Part shown: piece after piece, positions 47,870-57,424 of the stretch | How the letters are laid out: each line of letters begins with the position of its first letter | How positions within the stretch are numbered: position 1 is the first letter of the stretch | NCBI GenBank assembly: GCA_902591775.1 | Contig: CACJBW010000002.1 | Coordinates: 32,374-96,373 of the forward strand | Length of the DNA stretch: 64,000 bases | Direction: 5' to 3' | Source: an uncultured Pelagibacteraceae bacterium | Lineage (GTDB): Bacteria > Pseudomonadota > Alphaproteobacteria > Pelagibacterales > Pelagibacteraceae | The notes under the pieces: generated by a model | Told to the model about the DNA's origin: nothing | The model's database searches: none | What the model saw: the letters and a program-made list of their open reading frames with translations, nothing else | Position numbers and translations under genes: made by a program

Positions 47870-48733
47870 ATGAATTTTAAAGACACTCTAGTTGCATCAC
47901 TTGTTCCTATCTTTTTAGGTTTTGGTTTTGTAATTGCCAAACCTGCTTTTGAGTCTTTTCCTCCAATACTTCTAATGGGATTAAGATTTATATTTGCTGC
48001 TTCTATTTTAATTTGGTGGTTTCCAATTCCAAAAGGTTTCTTAAAAAAAATTTTTATCGCTTCGTTTATAGCAAACACCTTGCAATACAGTATTACCTAT
48101 ACTGGTTTAAATTTTATTGATGCATCTGCAGCGGTATTATTAGTACAAACAGAAGTTCCATTTGGAGTAATATTTGCTTTTTTCATGTTGAAAGAGAAAC
48201 CAACTTTAAGAGCTTTGATTGGTATAGGAATTGCATTTCTAGGAGTCTATATTTTAACTGGCTCACCTAATTTAGATGGAAAAATATTTGGTATTACTCT
48301 TACAATTTTAGGTTCAGCAATATGGGCGCTTGGTCAAGTAATTGTTAAACCTTTGAGTAAAGAAATTAATCCTTTAGCTTTAGTTGCATGGCTTGCATTA
48401 TTTTCTGGACCCACTTTAATTTTAATTTCTGCAGTAATTGAAGGTGATACCATATCATATTTATCTACTGCTAAATTTAATCACTGGTTAATAGCATTAT
48501 ACATTGGATTTATTATGCAACCTATAACTTATGGCTGCTTTTATTATGTTCTAAAAAATAATCCATTATATAAAGTGTTGCCCATTGTAACTATGGGTAT
48601 ACCACCCACTGGATTGCTTGCAGCAATTTTTTTGTTAGGCGAGAAACCAACAACTGAATTATTTATTGGAGGAATAGTAATTATATTTGGTGTCATAATG
48701 ATATTATATAAAAAAAAAGAGGAGGTAAATTAA
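47870..48733 (+). CDS. EamA/DMT family transporter
   Basis: Ten-TM DMT pattern; YTGLNFIDASAAVLLVQTEVPFGVIFAFFMLKEKPTLRALIGIGIAFLGVYIL. Confidence 0.88.
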   Translation: MNFKDTLVASLVPIFLGFGFVIAKPAFESFPPILLMGLRFIFAASILIWWFPIPKGFLKKIFIASFIANTLQYSITYTGLNFIDASAAVLLVQTEVPFGVIFAFFMLKEKPTLRALIGIGIAFLGVYILTGSPNLDGKIFGITLTILGSAIWALGQVIVKPLSKEINPLALVAWLALFSGPTLILISAVIEGDTISYLSTAKFNHWLIALYIGFIMQPITYGCFYYVLKNNPLYKVLPIVTMGIPPTGLLAAIFLLGEKPTTELFIGGIVIIFGVIMILYKKKEEVN

Positions 48734-49674
48734 TGAATATAGGATTTATTGGTTTAGGAAATATTGGAGGAAAACTAGCTGGAAGTTTATTGAGGAATAA
48801 ATTTAATTTAACAGTTAGAGATTTAGATAAAAATTTAACAAAACAGTTTAAAGACTCTGGGGCTAAAATTGCAAACTCTGCCAAAGAGCTGGCTGAGGAA
48901 GTTGATTTAATAATAACTTGTCTTCCTTCTCCTAAAATTTGTGCAGAGGTGATGGAAGGTCAAAACGGGATACTAGAAGGTCTTTCTGAAAATAAAATTT
49001 GGTTAGAAATGAGCACTACAGATGAGGCAGAGGTTAAAAGAATTGGAAAGAAAGTTATTGAAAAAAAAGCTATACCACTAGATGGTCCAGTAAGCGGTGG
49101 TTGTCATAGAGCTGCAACAGGAAATATAGCAATATTTGTTGGTGGAGAAAGGGATGCATTTGAAAAGATTTTACCTGCTTTAACTGTAATGGGACGAAAA
49201 ATATTACATACAGGAGTATTAGGTACAGCTTCTGTGCTTAAAGTAATTACAAATTATTTAGCATCTGCACACTTAGTTGCACTTGGTGAGGCATGGACAA
49301 TTGCAAAAAAATCAAACTTAGATCTTGCAAAAACTTACAAAGGTATCGCAGTTTCCTCAGGTAATTCATTCGTGCATGAAACAGAAAGCCAAGTTATATT
49401 AAATGGTTCTTATAATATAAATTTTACAATGGACCTCGTTTTAAAAGATACAGGTCTGTTTGATGAGCTAGCTAAAAAATTAAATGCACCTTTAGAAATT
49501 TCTCCAAAAATTGTTGAAATATTTATGGATGGTCAAAAAAAATATGGGTCAAGAGCTTGGTCCTCGATGATAGTAAAAAGAATGGAAGACTTTAATAAAA
49601 TTAATTTTAGAGCTAAAGGTTTTCCTGAGGAGTTAATTGACAATGAACCTGAAGAAAAAGGTTATGAAATTTAA
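48733..49674 (+). CDS. NAD(P)-dependent beta-hydroxyacid dehydrogenase (HIBADH/GarR-like)
   Basis: MNIGFIGLGNIGGKLAGSLLRN, LDGPVSGGCHRAATGNIAIFVGG. Confidence 0.9.
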   Translation: MNIGFIGLGNIGGKLAGSLLRNKFNLTVRDLDKNLTKQFKDSGAKIANSAKELAEEVDLIITCLPSPKICAEVMEGQNGILEGLSENKIWLEMSTTDEAEVKRIGKKVIEKKAIPLDGPVSGGCHRAATGNIAIFVGGERDAFEKILPALTVMGRKILHTGVLGTASVLKVITNYLASAHLVALGEAWTIAKKSNLDLAKTYKGIAVSSGNSFVHETESQVILNGSYNINFTMDLVLKDTGLFDELAKKLNAPLEISPKIVEIFMDGQKKYGSRAWSSMIVKRMEDFNKINFRAKGFPEELIDNEPEEKGYEI

Positions 49675-49695
49675 ATTTTATGCTACAATAAATTT

Positions 49696-51126
49696 ATGAT
49701 TGAAAAGAAAAATTTTTATATAAATGGAAAGTGGGTTTCACCTGATAAGCCAAATGACTTTGAAGTAATTAATCCGTCAACAGAAGAAGCTTTTGCGATA
49801 ATTTCTTTGGGCTCTGCAGAAGATGCTGATAAAGCAATAAATGCAGCCAAAATTGCATTCGAGACTTGGAGAGAAACTACAAAGGAAGAAAGATTAGCTT
49901 TACTTGAGAAGTTTGATGAAATTTATAATAGAAGATGGGATGAAATGGTTGAGGCACAATCTAAAGAAATGGGCGCCCCACTAGATTTTGCTTCCGAAAC
50001 ACACACTAAAATGGGTGCTGATATTTGTAGAAATAACATTGAAATTTTAAAAGATTTTAATTTTGAACATCAATTTGATCCTAAATCTAATAACCATATA
50101 AGATATGAACCAATTGGAGTTTGTGGATTAATTACGCCTTGGAATTTTCCTATGAATCAAATCGTATTAAAGGTTATTCCTGCTTTAGCTGCTGGTTGTA
50201 CAATGATTTTAAAACCATCTGAAATTGCTCCAGTGTCAGCAGTATTGTTTGCAGAAATGATTGATGAGGCTGGCTTTCCTGCAGGAGTTTTTAATTTAGT
50301 TAATGGAAATGGAGAAGTTGTTGGAAATCATATTTCTGGTCATCCTGATATTGATATGGTTTCATTCACAGGATCAACAAGAGCTGGAAAATTAATTCAA
50401 AAAAATGCAGCTGATACTATAAAAAAAGTTACACTTGAATTGGGTGGAAAAGGTGGAAATATAGTTTTTGCAGATTCATACCCTAATGCTGTTAGAGATG
50501 GTGTAAGAAATATAATGAGCAACTCTGGACAATCATGTGATGCTCCAACAAGAATGTTGGTTGAAAAACCAATTTATGAAAGAGCTGTTAAAGAAGCTGT
50601 TGATGAAGCAAATAAAATTAAAGTTGATCTGGCATCTAAAAAAGGAGATCATATTGGACCTTTAGTTTCAAAAGTACAATATGATAAAGTTGTAAATCTT
50701 ATCAATGAGGGAATAAAAGAAGGCGCAACATTAGCTGCAGGTGGACCAGATTTGCCAAATGGACTTAACAAAGGTTATTTTGTTAAACCAACAATTTTTT
50801 CAGACGTAAATAATGACATGAAAATTGCAAGAACTGAAATTTTTGGACCTGTGCTTTCAATTATACCATTTGAAACTGAAGAAGAAGCAATAGCAATTAC
50901 AAATGATACATCTTATGGACTAGGTAATTATCTACAAACTGAAGATAAAGAAAAAGCCAAAAGAGTTGCTAGAAAAGTTAGAGCTGGAACGGTTTATATC
51001 AATGGTCAAGCTACAGATACTGGAATGCCGTTTGGTGGCTATAAACAATCTGGTAATGGTCGTGAAGGTGGTGTCTGGGGTTTCACTGAATTTTTAGAAG
51101 TAAAAGCAATTACCGGTTGGAATTAA
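49696..51126 (+). CDS. aldehyde dehydrogenase family protein
   Basis: ITPWNFPMNQIVLKVIPALAAGCTMILKPSEIAP, TLELGGKGGNIVF, MSNSGQSCDAPTRMLVE. Confidence 0.95.
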   Translation: MIEKKNFYINGKWVSPDKPNDFEVINPSTEEAFAIISLGSAEDADKAINAAKIAFETWRETTKEERLALLEKFDEIYNRRWDEMVEAQSKEMGAPLDFASETHTKMGADICRNNIEILKDFNFEHQFDPKSNNHIRYEPIGVCGLITPWNFPMNQIVLKVIPALAAGCTMILKPSEIAPVSAVLFAEMIDEAGFPAGVFNLVNGNGEVVGNHISGHPDIDMVSFTGSTRAGKLIQKNAADTIKKVTLELGGKGGNIVFADSYPNAVRDGVRNIMSNSGQSCDAPTRMLVEKPIYERAVKEAVDEANKIKVDLASKKGDHIGPLVSKVQYDKVVNLINEGIKEGATLAAGGPDLPNGLNKGYFVKPTIFSDVNNDMKIARTEIFGPVLSIIPFETEEEAIAITNDTSYGLGNYLQTEDKEKAKRVARKVRAGTVYINGQATDTGMPFGGYKQSGNGREGGVWGFTEFLEVKAITGWN

Positions 51127-51170
51127 TAGTTTAAATAACTTATAATCAGAATTAGTTAATAGAGGTTTAT

Positions 51171-51557
51171 ATGATTGGTTATGTGATGGTAGGTACTAAT
51201 AATTTAAATGATGCTATTGCATTTTACGACAAAGTTTTGGAAGTAATTGGTTTAGACAGAAACGAGACAATAGAAGATGATTATGCTGCATATGGAGCAA
51301 AAGGTACCAAGGATATTGAGTTTTACGTCACTAAACCTTTCAACAAAAAAGATGCTACCTTTGGGAATGGAACACAAATCACATTTTTAACTTCATCAAG
51401 ATCTCACGTGGACAAATTTCATGAAGTAGGTTTAAAAGCTGGAGGAACTAGTGAGGGATCTGGTGGTGAAAGACCAGAAGGCTCAGGAGTTTATTATTCT
51501 TATCTTCGTGATTTAGATGGAAATAAAATTTGTGCATTTACAAATAGTAAAGAATAA
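51171..51557 (+). CDS. VOC (glyoxalase/bleomycin resistance) family protein
   Basis: MIGYVMVGTNNLNDAIAFYDKVLEVIGL ... YYSYLRDLDGNKICAFTN. Confidence 0.88.
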   Translation: MIGYVMVGTNNLNDAIAFYDKVLEVIGLDRNETIEDDYAAYGAKGTKDIEFYVTKPFNKKDATFGNGTQITFLTSSRSHVDKFHEVGLKAGGTSEGSGGERPEGSGVYYSYLRDLDGNKICAFTNSKE

Positions 51558-51562
51558 AATTT

Positions 51563-52477
51563 ATGTCATACGACCCAATCAAGACAAAATTAGAAAACAA
51601 TAGAATCATTATTTTAGATGGAGGTATGGGCGCAGAACTAGAAAAAAATGGTGCTGAGATGGATAAGCATATGTGGTGTGGTAAGTGTTCTGTTGATCAT
51701 CCTGAATTAGTTAGAAAAGTGCATGAGGATTATATAAATGCTGGAGCTGATGTAATTACAACTAATACTTATAGTACTACTCCAATATCAATGAGACAAT
51801 ATGGTTATGAAGACTCTATAGAAAAATTCAATCAAAAAAGTGTTAAAGTTGCAAGAGAAGCAATAGAAAATACCAACAACGAGACTGCGTTAGCTGGAAG
51901 TGTATCAACTTTTGGAAACTTTTATAAACTTGGTATCAAAGCAATGATACCTGGTTTTCATGAACAACTAAAAATTTTATCTGACGCTGGAGTAGACTTA
52001 ATTATTTTAGAAGCTATGTCTTCACAAGCTGACATAGTTGAAGCAATGTTAAATTGTTCCACAAAAGTAAATATACCTGTTTGGTTATCTGTATCATGCG
52101 TAATGGATGATCAAAAAAATATAATGCTTGGATATAATGATACAATTGACTCTGATACACATGTCTATGAAAACTTTGAGACATCCATAAATAATTTTAA
52201 AAAATTACACAGTGGGCCAATATTGGTTGCTCATTCAGATATAAATATTACAGGAAAAGCAATCGAAACTGCGAGACAAAATTATGATGGAGTTATTGGA
52301 GCATATCCAAATAAAGGATATTATGAAAAACCACATTGGAGATTTGTAGATGGCATGACTCCAGATGATTATTTGAATGAGGTAAAAACGTGGATTAAAG
52401 ATGGAGCTCAAATTATAGGTGGCTGTTGTGGAATAGGGGTTGATGAGATTAAAGCCATTTCAATTTTAAAAAACTAA
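51563..52477 (+). CDS. homocysteine S-methyltransferase family protein
   Basis: IILDGGMGAELEKNGAEMD, DVITTNTYSTTP, C-terminal zinc motif IIGGCCGIG. Confidence 0.88.
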   Translation: MSYDPIKTKLENNRIIILDGGMGAELEKNGAEMDKHMWCGKCSVDHPELVRKVHEDYINAGADVITTNTYSTTPISMRQYGYEDSIEKFNQKSVKVAREAIENTNNETALAGSVSTFGNFYKLGIKAMIPGFHEQLKILSDAGVDLIILEAMSSQADIVEAMLNCSTKVNIPVWLSVSCVMDDQKNIMLGYNDTIDSDTHVYENFETSINNFKKLHSGPILVAHSDINITGKAIETARQNYDGVIGAYPNKGYYEKPHWRFVDGMTPDDYLNEVKTWIKDGAQIIGGCCGIGVDEIKAISILKN

Positions 52478-52495
52478 AGTATAAATTAAAAAATA

Positions 52496-52948
52496 ATGAA
52501 AACATTTATTGGTGGTATTGGTTGTTTTTGGGATGAAACTAAGTACGAAGGTATTGAAGGTATAATCTCTACCGAATGTGGTTACTGTGGAGGGGATGAT
52601 CCCAATGTAACCTATAAAGCTGTGTGCGGTGGTGACACAGGCCATATTGAAGTTGTAAAAGTTGAATATGATGAAAAAGAAAAATCATATGAGGACATGG
52701 TAAATCTATTTTTTGAACTACACGACTCAACACAAGTAAATCGACAGGGTACTTATGTAGGAATTCAATATAGATCGGAAATTTTTTATAATACTGATGA
52801 GGAAAAAAAGATTGCTGAAAAAGTATTAAACGAGGTTAATAAGAAATTGGACGGTAAGGTATCAACAAAAATATCCAAGGAAAAAAATTATTGTAAAGCA
52901 GAAGGATATCACCAGAAATATGAACAAAAAAAATCATTGAAATATTGA
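52496..52948 (+). CDS. msrA: peptide methionine sulfoxide reductase A-like
   Basis: GGIGCFWDETKYEGIEGI...CGYCGGDDPNVTYKAVCGGDTGHIEVVKVEYD, LFFELHDSTQVNRQGTYVGIQYRSEIFY. Confidence 0.85.
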   Translation: MKTFIGGIGCFWDETKYEGIEGIISTECGYCGGDDPNVTYKAVCGGDTGHIEVVKVEYDEKEKSYEDMVNLFFELHDSTQVNRQGTYVGIQYRSEIFYNTDEEKKIAEKVLNEVNKKLDGKVSTKISKEKNYCKAEGYHQKYEQKKSLKY

Positions 52949-54102
52949 AAATAAAAAAATTAGCTTCTGTTAAAAATCCTGAATTAGAGACAATTAGAGA
53001 CAATAAGGCTTTATGGAATCTTCCAAAAACTAGAAGATTAGGTTACAGAAATCTACATAAAATAAATAGATACAGTCTTTATTTAAGATCTGATCTAGTA
53101 TTAAGACTAAAGTCAAAACCAAATAATAAAATTAGTAAAATACCATTGGTTAAAAAAATGATCAAAAATAAATCTTTTTGCTCATTAATTGTTGGCAAAG
53201 GTCAAAATATATTATTTGAAAAATACGCTAAAGACTTCAAAAGAAATCAACCACAGACAATTATGTCAATAACTAAAATGTTTATTAACTTATTTGTTGG
53301 AGAACTGGTTAAAAAAAAATCGATAGATTTGAATAAAAAAGTTTCACATTATTTGCCTAAAATTGGAAGTGGTTATGCAAATGCAAAAGTGCAAGATGTT
53401 TTAAATATGAATATTATAAATTCCTATACCGAAGATTATACTAAAGCATATTCTTCCTCTTTTTTACATGAGCCTGTTGGGGGTTGGAGACTTCCAAAAA
53501 ATTTAAAAAATCATTTAAGCCAAGAAGAATATTTAAATACAATTAAAAAAATTAAAAACAAAAGTTTAATAAATAGTTCTGAATATGCATTTTATAAATC
53601 TGCAAATACTGATGTGGTGGGATTAATTGTAGAAAAGGTAAGTGGAAAAACTTTAAGAGATTGGGTATTGTCGGCAGTTGAAGCTGCTGGCTTTGAAGAA
53701 GGCTTATATATTGCTTCTGATAGATATGGGATGCCATGGATGTCTGGCGGTGGTTGTTTGATTAGTAGGGATTTTTTAAGAATGGGTTTGCTTTTTGCAA
53801 GGAAAGGTATGGGGGTTGGAAATAGAAAAGTTGGATCACCTTCTTTTTTACACAAAACAATTAAAAATTTAGGACCTAAATATATGGAATTATCAAAAAA
53901 TAAATATTTGTATTACTCAAATTCAACAATGGTATCTGGTAACATGATTGGACACTCTGGATATGGAGGTCAATTTTTGGCAACAAATTTTAAAACTGGC
54001 AAAGTCGCAGCATTTTTTTCAGTATTAGAAACAAAATCTGCAACAAAAGAGAGTTATAAAGTTGATATGATTAATATGTTGATAAATTTAGTGAATAATT
54101 AA
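52945..54102 (+). CDS. beta-lactamase-family serine hydrolase, TTG start
   Basis: SITKMFINLFVGELVKKKSIDLNKKVSHYLP (SxxK) and YKSANTDVVGLIVEKVSGKTLRDWV. Confidence 0.83.
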   Translation: MKIKKLASVKNPELETIRDNKALWNLPKTRRLGYRNLHKINRYSLYLRSDLVLRLKSKPNNKISKIPLVKKMIKNKSFCSLIVGKGQNILFEKYAKDFKRNQPQTIMSITKMFINLFVGELVKKKSIDLNKKVSHYLPKIGSGYANAKVQDVLNMNIINSYTEDYTKAYSSSFLHEPVGGWRLPKNLKNHLSQEEYLNTIKKIKNKSLINSSEYAFYKSANTDVVGLIVEKVSGKTLRDWVLSAVEAAGFEEGLYIASDRYGMPWMSGGGCLISRDFLRMGLLFARKGMGVGNRKVGSPSFLHKTIKNLGPKYMELSKNKYLYYSNSTMVSGNMIGHSGYGGQFLATNFKTGKVAAFFSVLETKSATKESYKVDMINMLINLVNN

Positions 54103-54110
54103 TATTAAAA

Positions 54111-55100
54111 TTAAGAATATCTAGAAATTAATTTTTTAAGATGATTATCCGAAACACCACAACACCCTCCGATAATTTGAATTTGGTCATCAATTAGTTT
54201 TCCACATTCATCAGTGAATTCATCCTCTGTGTAGGTCACTATTGCCTTATGTGTTTTTGTATCAAACTTATGTATTTCTGGATAAAACATAATTGGACCT
54301 TGCCAATTATTTTTAATTGTCTTCAATCCATCAAAGGCGTCAACAAGCCAAGTATGCATAATACCATAAACATCTCCGCCGATATTTGTTAGAGATTTCA
54401 TAATATCATCTAAAAGAACAATCTTATCATCAGGAATAAATTTTGGTTGCTCTTTGTATATACTTTCATCATAAATAAGTGATTTTTCTTTTTCAGCCCT
54501 AAAATTTCTTCCAATAATGTTATTATCAAACTTACTTATACAGCAACTTAGTCCAACCCAAACAGGTAAACCAGTTTCTAATGCAGAGTTAAGTAAGATT
54601 TTAGAGTGATCGATATCTAATATCATTTCTAGAATTAAAAGATCAACTCCCTCTTCTTTTAAGATTTTAGAAGCCTCTTTATAATTTCTCTCTTCCTCTC
54701 TAAATGAAGGTATGTGCTTTGGATCTGGAACAAATTCATTTTCCTTCAATGAGAAAAAATTCGACATACTCCCTGCTATTCCAACTATATTTTCTTTTCC
54801 CTTGTTCTTAATTGCCTTTTTGGCAATTTCGACAGATCTAACAATAAACTCCTTTGTTTCATTACCTCTATTAATACTATTCATATTGTGCCTTGTAGTG
54901 CTAAAGGTATTTGCTGTTATAAGATCACAGCCTGCATCCATAAAATTTTCATGAACTTGTCTTACAATTTCTGGTGCTGTGATTGTTGCTAGTGCAGAAA
55001 AAGCTGGGGTCATCTCACCTCCTAATTTTGCAATTTCAGAACCATTTCCACCATCTAAGAATATTTTTGAATTTGATTTAAACTTTTCTTTAAACAGCAT
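54111..55100 (-). CDS. homocysteine S-methyltransferase family protein
   Basis: IFLDGGNGSEIAKLGGEM, DLITANTFSTTRHNM, IIGGCCGVSDNHL. Confidence 0.86.
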   Translation of the reverse strand: MLFKEKFKSNSKIFLDGGNGSEIAKLGGEMTPAFSALATITAPEIVRQVHENFMDAGCDLITANTFSTTRHNMNSINRGNETKEFIVRSVEIAKKAIKNKGKENIVGIAGSMSNFFSLKENEFVPDPKHIPSFREEERNYKEASKILKEEGVDLLILEMILDIDHSKILLNSALETGLPVWVGLSCCISKFDNNIIGRNFRAEKEKSLIYDESIYKEQPKFIPDDKIVLLDDIMKSLTNIGGDVYGIMHTWLVDAFDGLKTIKNNWQGPIMFYPEIHKFDTKTHKAIVTYTEDEFTDECGKLIDDQIQIIGGCCGVSDNHLKKLISRYS

Positions 55101-55994
55101 CTATTTTTCTTCTTTTGGTGCTAGAACAACAGCTAATACTCCTCCTACAACAATCATTGTACTTCCAACAACTTCTCTCCAACCAAATGTTTCGTCTGTC
55201 AGAATGCCAGCTGATATAACTCCAACTACTATTTCGCTTAAATACAATATTGCACAAAGGCCTGCGCCTAAAACAGATGGAGACCACATTATAACTACTC
55301 CGGTAGGAATAAAATAAAATACTGAAATAAGAACTAAAAAAGTAAACATTGATGCAAAGGCTTCAATCGGTGGCATAGGTCCTAAGTAATCTTTTAAAAT
55401 AAAACCAGCAAAAATATTAAATATTGTCCCATAAACGAAGAAAGAAAAGATTACCGGAAAGACACCATCTGTTTTGGAAATTTCTAAACGTACTAACCCA
55501 GCCCCAAATAGTACACCACCTACCAATGCCAACCAATCTCCTGCATTTTGTGGTAACGGTATAATGTTAGATTGACTGAAAACTACCCACAAACCCCCAA
55601 GTGCTAAGCTTAAAGTTAAAACTCTTTCTAAACCTGGTTTTTTTTTTAAAAAATATATTTCAAAAATAGTCGTCCAGACAGGTATCATGTAAAACATTAT
55701 CAATGCTCGTACGACATCTGTAAGTAAGAAACTTAATGCATAACATATAAAACCACTACCAGTTAAAAAACCAACAAAAGGTATTTCTAAACCAGATGTA
55801 CGACCTTTATACTTTCTCCACAAGGAGATAGGTGTAAGTAATAAAATTCCGATCATCATTTGAGAAATTGTTCCCCAACCTCCAGTGAGTCCTCCATCTT
55901 CTAAAATTCTTTGAGGTAGCCAATATACTCCCCATGATCCAGCAGCTATTGCTAACGCAAAAGCTATTTTAAAATGATGTTTGTGTCTAACCAT
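55101..55994 (-). CDS. EamA/DMT family transporter
   Basis: Multi-TM DMT protein, WGVYWLPQRILEDGGLTGGWGTISQMM; C-terminal EIVVGVISAGILTDETFGWREVVGSTMIVVGGVLAV. Confidence 0.85.
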   Translation of the reverse strand: MVRHKHHFKIAFALAIAAGSWGVYWLPQRILEDGGLTGGWGTISQMMIGILLLTPISLWRKYKGRTSGLEIPFVGFLTGSGFICYALSFLLTDVVRALIMFYMIPVWTTIFEIYFLKKKPGLERVLTLSLALGGLWVVFSQSNIIPLPQNAGDWLALVGGVLFGAGLVRLEISKTDGVFPVIFSFFVYGTIFNIFAGFILKDYLGPMPPIEAFASMFTFLVLISVFYFIPTGVVIMWSPSVLGAGLCAILYLSEIVVGVISAGILTDETFGWREVVGSTMIVVGGVLAVVLAPKEEK

Positions 55995-57412
55995 TAGTTT
56001 AATTTTGGTTTAATTTTAGAATAATTAAAAATTTCCTCATATCTTTTTGCAAAAGACATCACTTTTAAATCTTCTTTTTGTTTTGCTATAATTTGAATAC
56101 CTATTGGAAATCCATCTTTATTAAAACCAATAGGTAAAGAAATTGATGGTAAGTAAAAAAGACTAGCAAATATATGTATTTCAATCCATCTATGATAAGT
56201 ATCCATTAATTTATCATTAATTTTTTCTGGGTGTCTTAAATTTTTATCAAAAGGAAATGATTGTTGAGATGGTAAAGCTAAAAAATCAAAATCACCAAAC
56301 AAACTATTTACATCATTTGATATTTCAATTCTTGAGTTAAGAGCAGATTTTACATCTTCCTCTGTTAGCTTGATACCTTTATTGTATTCCCATATCGCCT
56401 GTGGAGTCATTTCGTTAACATCTTTGATATTCATTGTAATAATATCCTCATAAATACTTTTTGCTCTCAATGTGCCCCAGCAGTTCCATAATTTATGAGC
56501 ATCTATTTTTGGTTTTAAGTTTTCAATTATAACTTTATGCTTTTCAAGATTGTTTAGTTGTTTGTTACATATTTCAATTACTTCAGGATCATATTGATAA
56601 TTACCATTCATGTCAGATAACCATCCAATTTTTATTTTTGAAAATTCTTGGTCACTTAAATTAACCTCACTAAAAGAATTATTTAAACTGAAAGAAATTG
56701 GATCTTCTTTATGTTCTCCAACTATAACATCTAAAAGAATAGACATATCATCAGGTGTTCTTGCAAGACATCCTGGTGTTGAAATAACTGGAAGATTTTT
56801 CTTTTTTTCATTTGTTCTATAATCGGGAAGTAATCCTGGTGTTGGTCTAAAACCATAGACATTTGCGTAAGCAGCAGGTGTTCTACAAGAACCCATCATA
56901 TCTGTACCATCAGCAAATGGCAGTAAATTTGCTGCAACTGCAACACCAGCTCCACCACTTGATCCACCAGATGATTGACTATTTCCATAAATGTTTGGTG
57001 TTATTCCAAATAATCTATTCGCTGTATGAGCGCCCACTCCTAATTCAGCAGTGTTTGTTTTTCCAATTATTATTCCACCGGCATCTATTTGACGATCAAC
57101 AATTATAGAATTTTTTTTTGGAAAATAATCTTTATATCCAGGAAAACCATAAGTGGTTGGAAAACCAACTACATCTAGCAAATCTTTAGAGGCAAGAGGT
57201 AAGCCAAATAACGGCTTATTCTCGTCAAAATTTTTGTCCTTAATCTCAGCTTCTTTAATTATTTCTTCTTCATCCTTAATTGAAACGATAGCATTCAAAG
57301 ATGGATTAAATTTTTTTATTCTTTCAAAATATAAGCCAACTATTTCTTTTACTGAAACATCCTTTTTCTTGATTAAAGAAATAATGTCTTTAACTGATTT
57401 ATTTTCAAGCAT
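55994..57412 (-). CDS. amidase signature family enzyme
   Basis: LFGLPLASKDLLDVVGFPTTYG, NIYGNSQSSGGSSGGAGVAVAANLLPFADGTDMMGSCRTPAAYANVYGFRPTPG (Ser-Ser-Lys amidase signature). Confidence 0.93.
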   Translation of the reverse strand: MLENKSVKDIISLIKKKDVSVKEIVGLYFERIKKFNPSLNAIVSIKDEEEIIKEAEIKDKNFDENKPLFGLPLASKDLLDVVGFPTTYGFPGYKDYFPKKNSIIVDRQIDAGGIIIGKTNTAELGVGAHTANRLFGITPNIYGNSQSSGGSSGGAGVAVAANLLPFADGTDMMGSCRTPAAYANVYGFRPTPGLLPDYRTNEKKKNLPVISTPGCLARTPDDMSILLDVIVGEHKEDPISFSLNNSFSEVNLSDQEFSKIKIGWLSDMNGNYQYDPEVIEICNKQLNNLEKHKVIIENLKPKIDAHKLWNCWGTLRAKSIYEDIITMNIKDVNEMTPQAIWEYNKGIKLTEEDVKSALNSRIEISNDVNSLFGDFDFLALPSQQSFPFDKNLRHPEKINDKLMDTYHRWIEIHIFASLFYLPSISLPIGFNKDGFPIGIQIIAKQKEDLKVMSFAKRYEEIFNYSKIKPKLN

Positions 57413-57424
57413 GAGAATTTACTA

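Noticed and set aside
51127-51170. Possible SAM-type riboswitch upstream of the VOC/homocysteine methyltransferase genes
   Set aside because: Only 44 nt before the VOC gene and 5 nt before the methyltransferase; no convincing pseudoknot or stem found.
54979-55317. 112-aa plus-strand ORF spanning the Hcy-MT/DMT gene boundary
   Set aside because: Antisense to two well-supported genes; no domain recognised.
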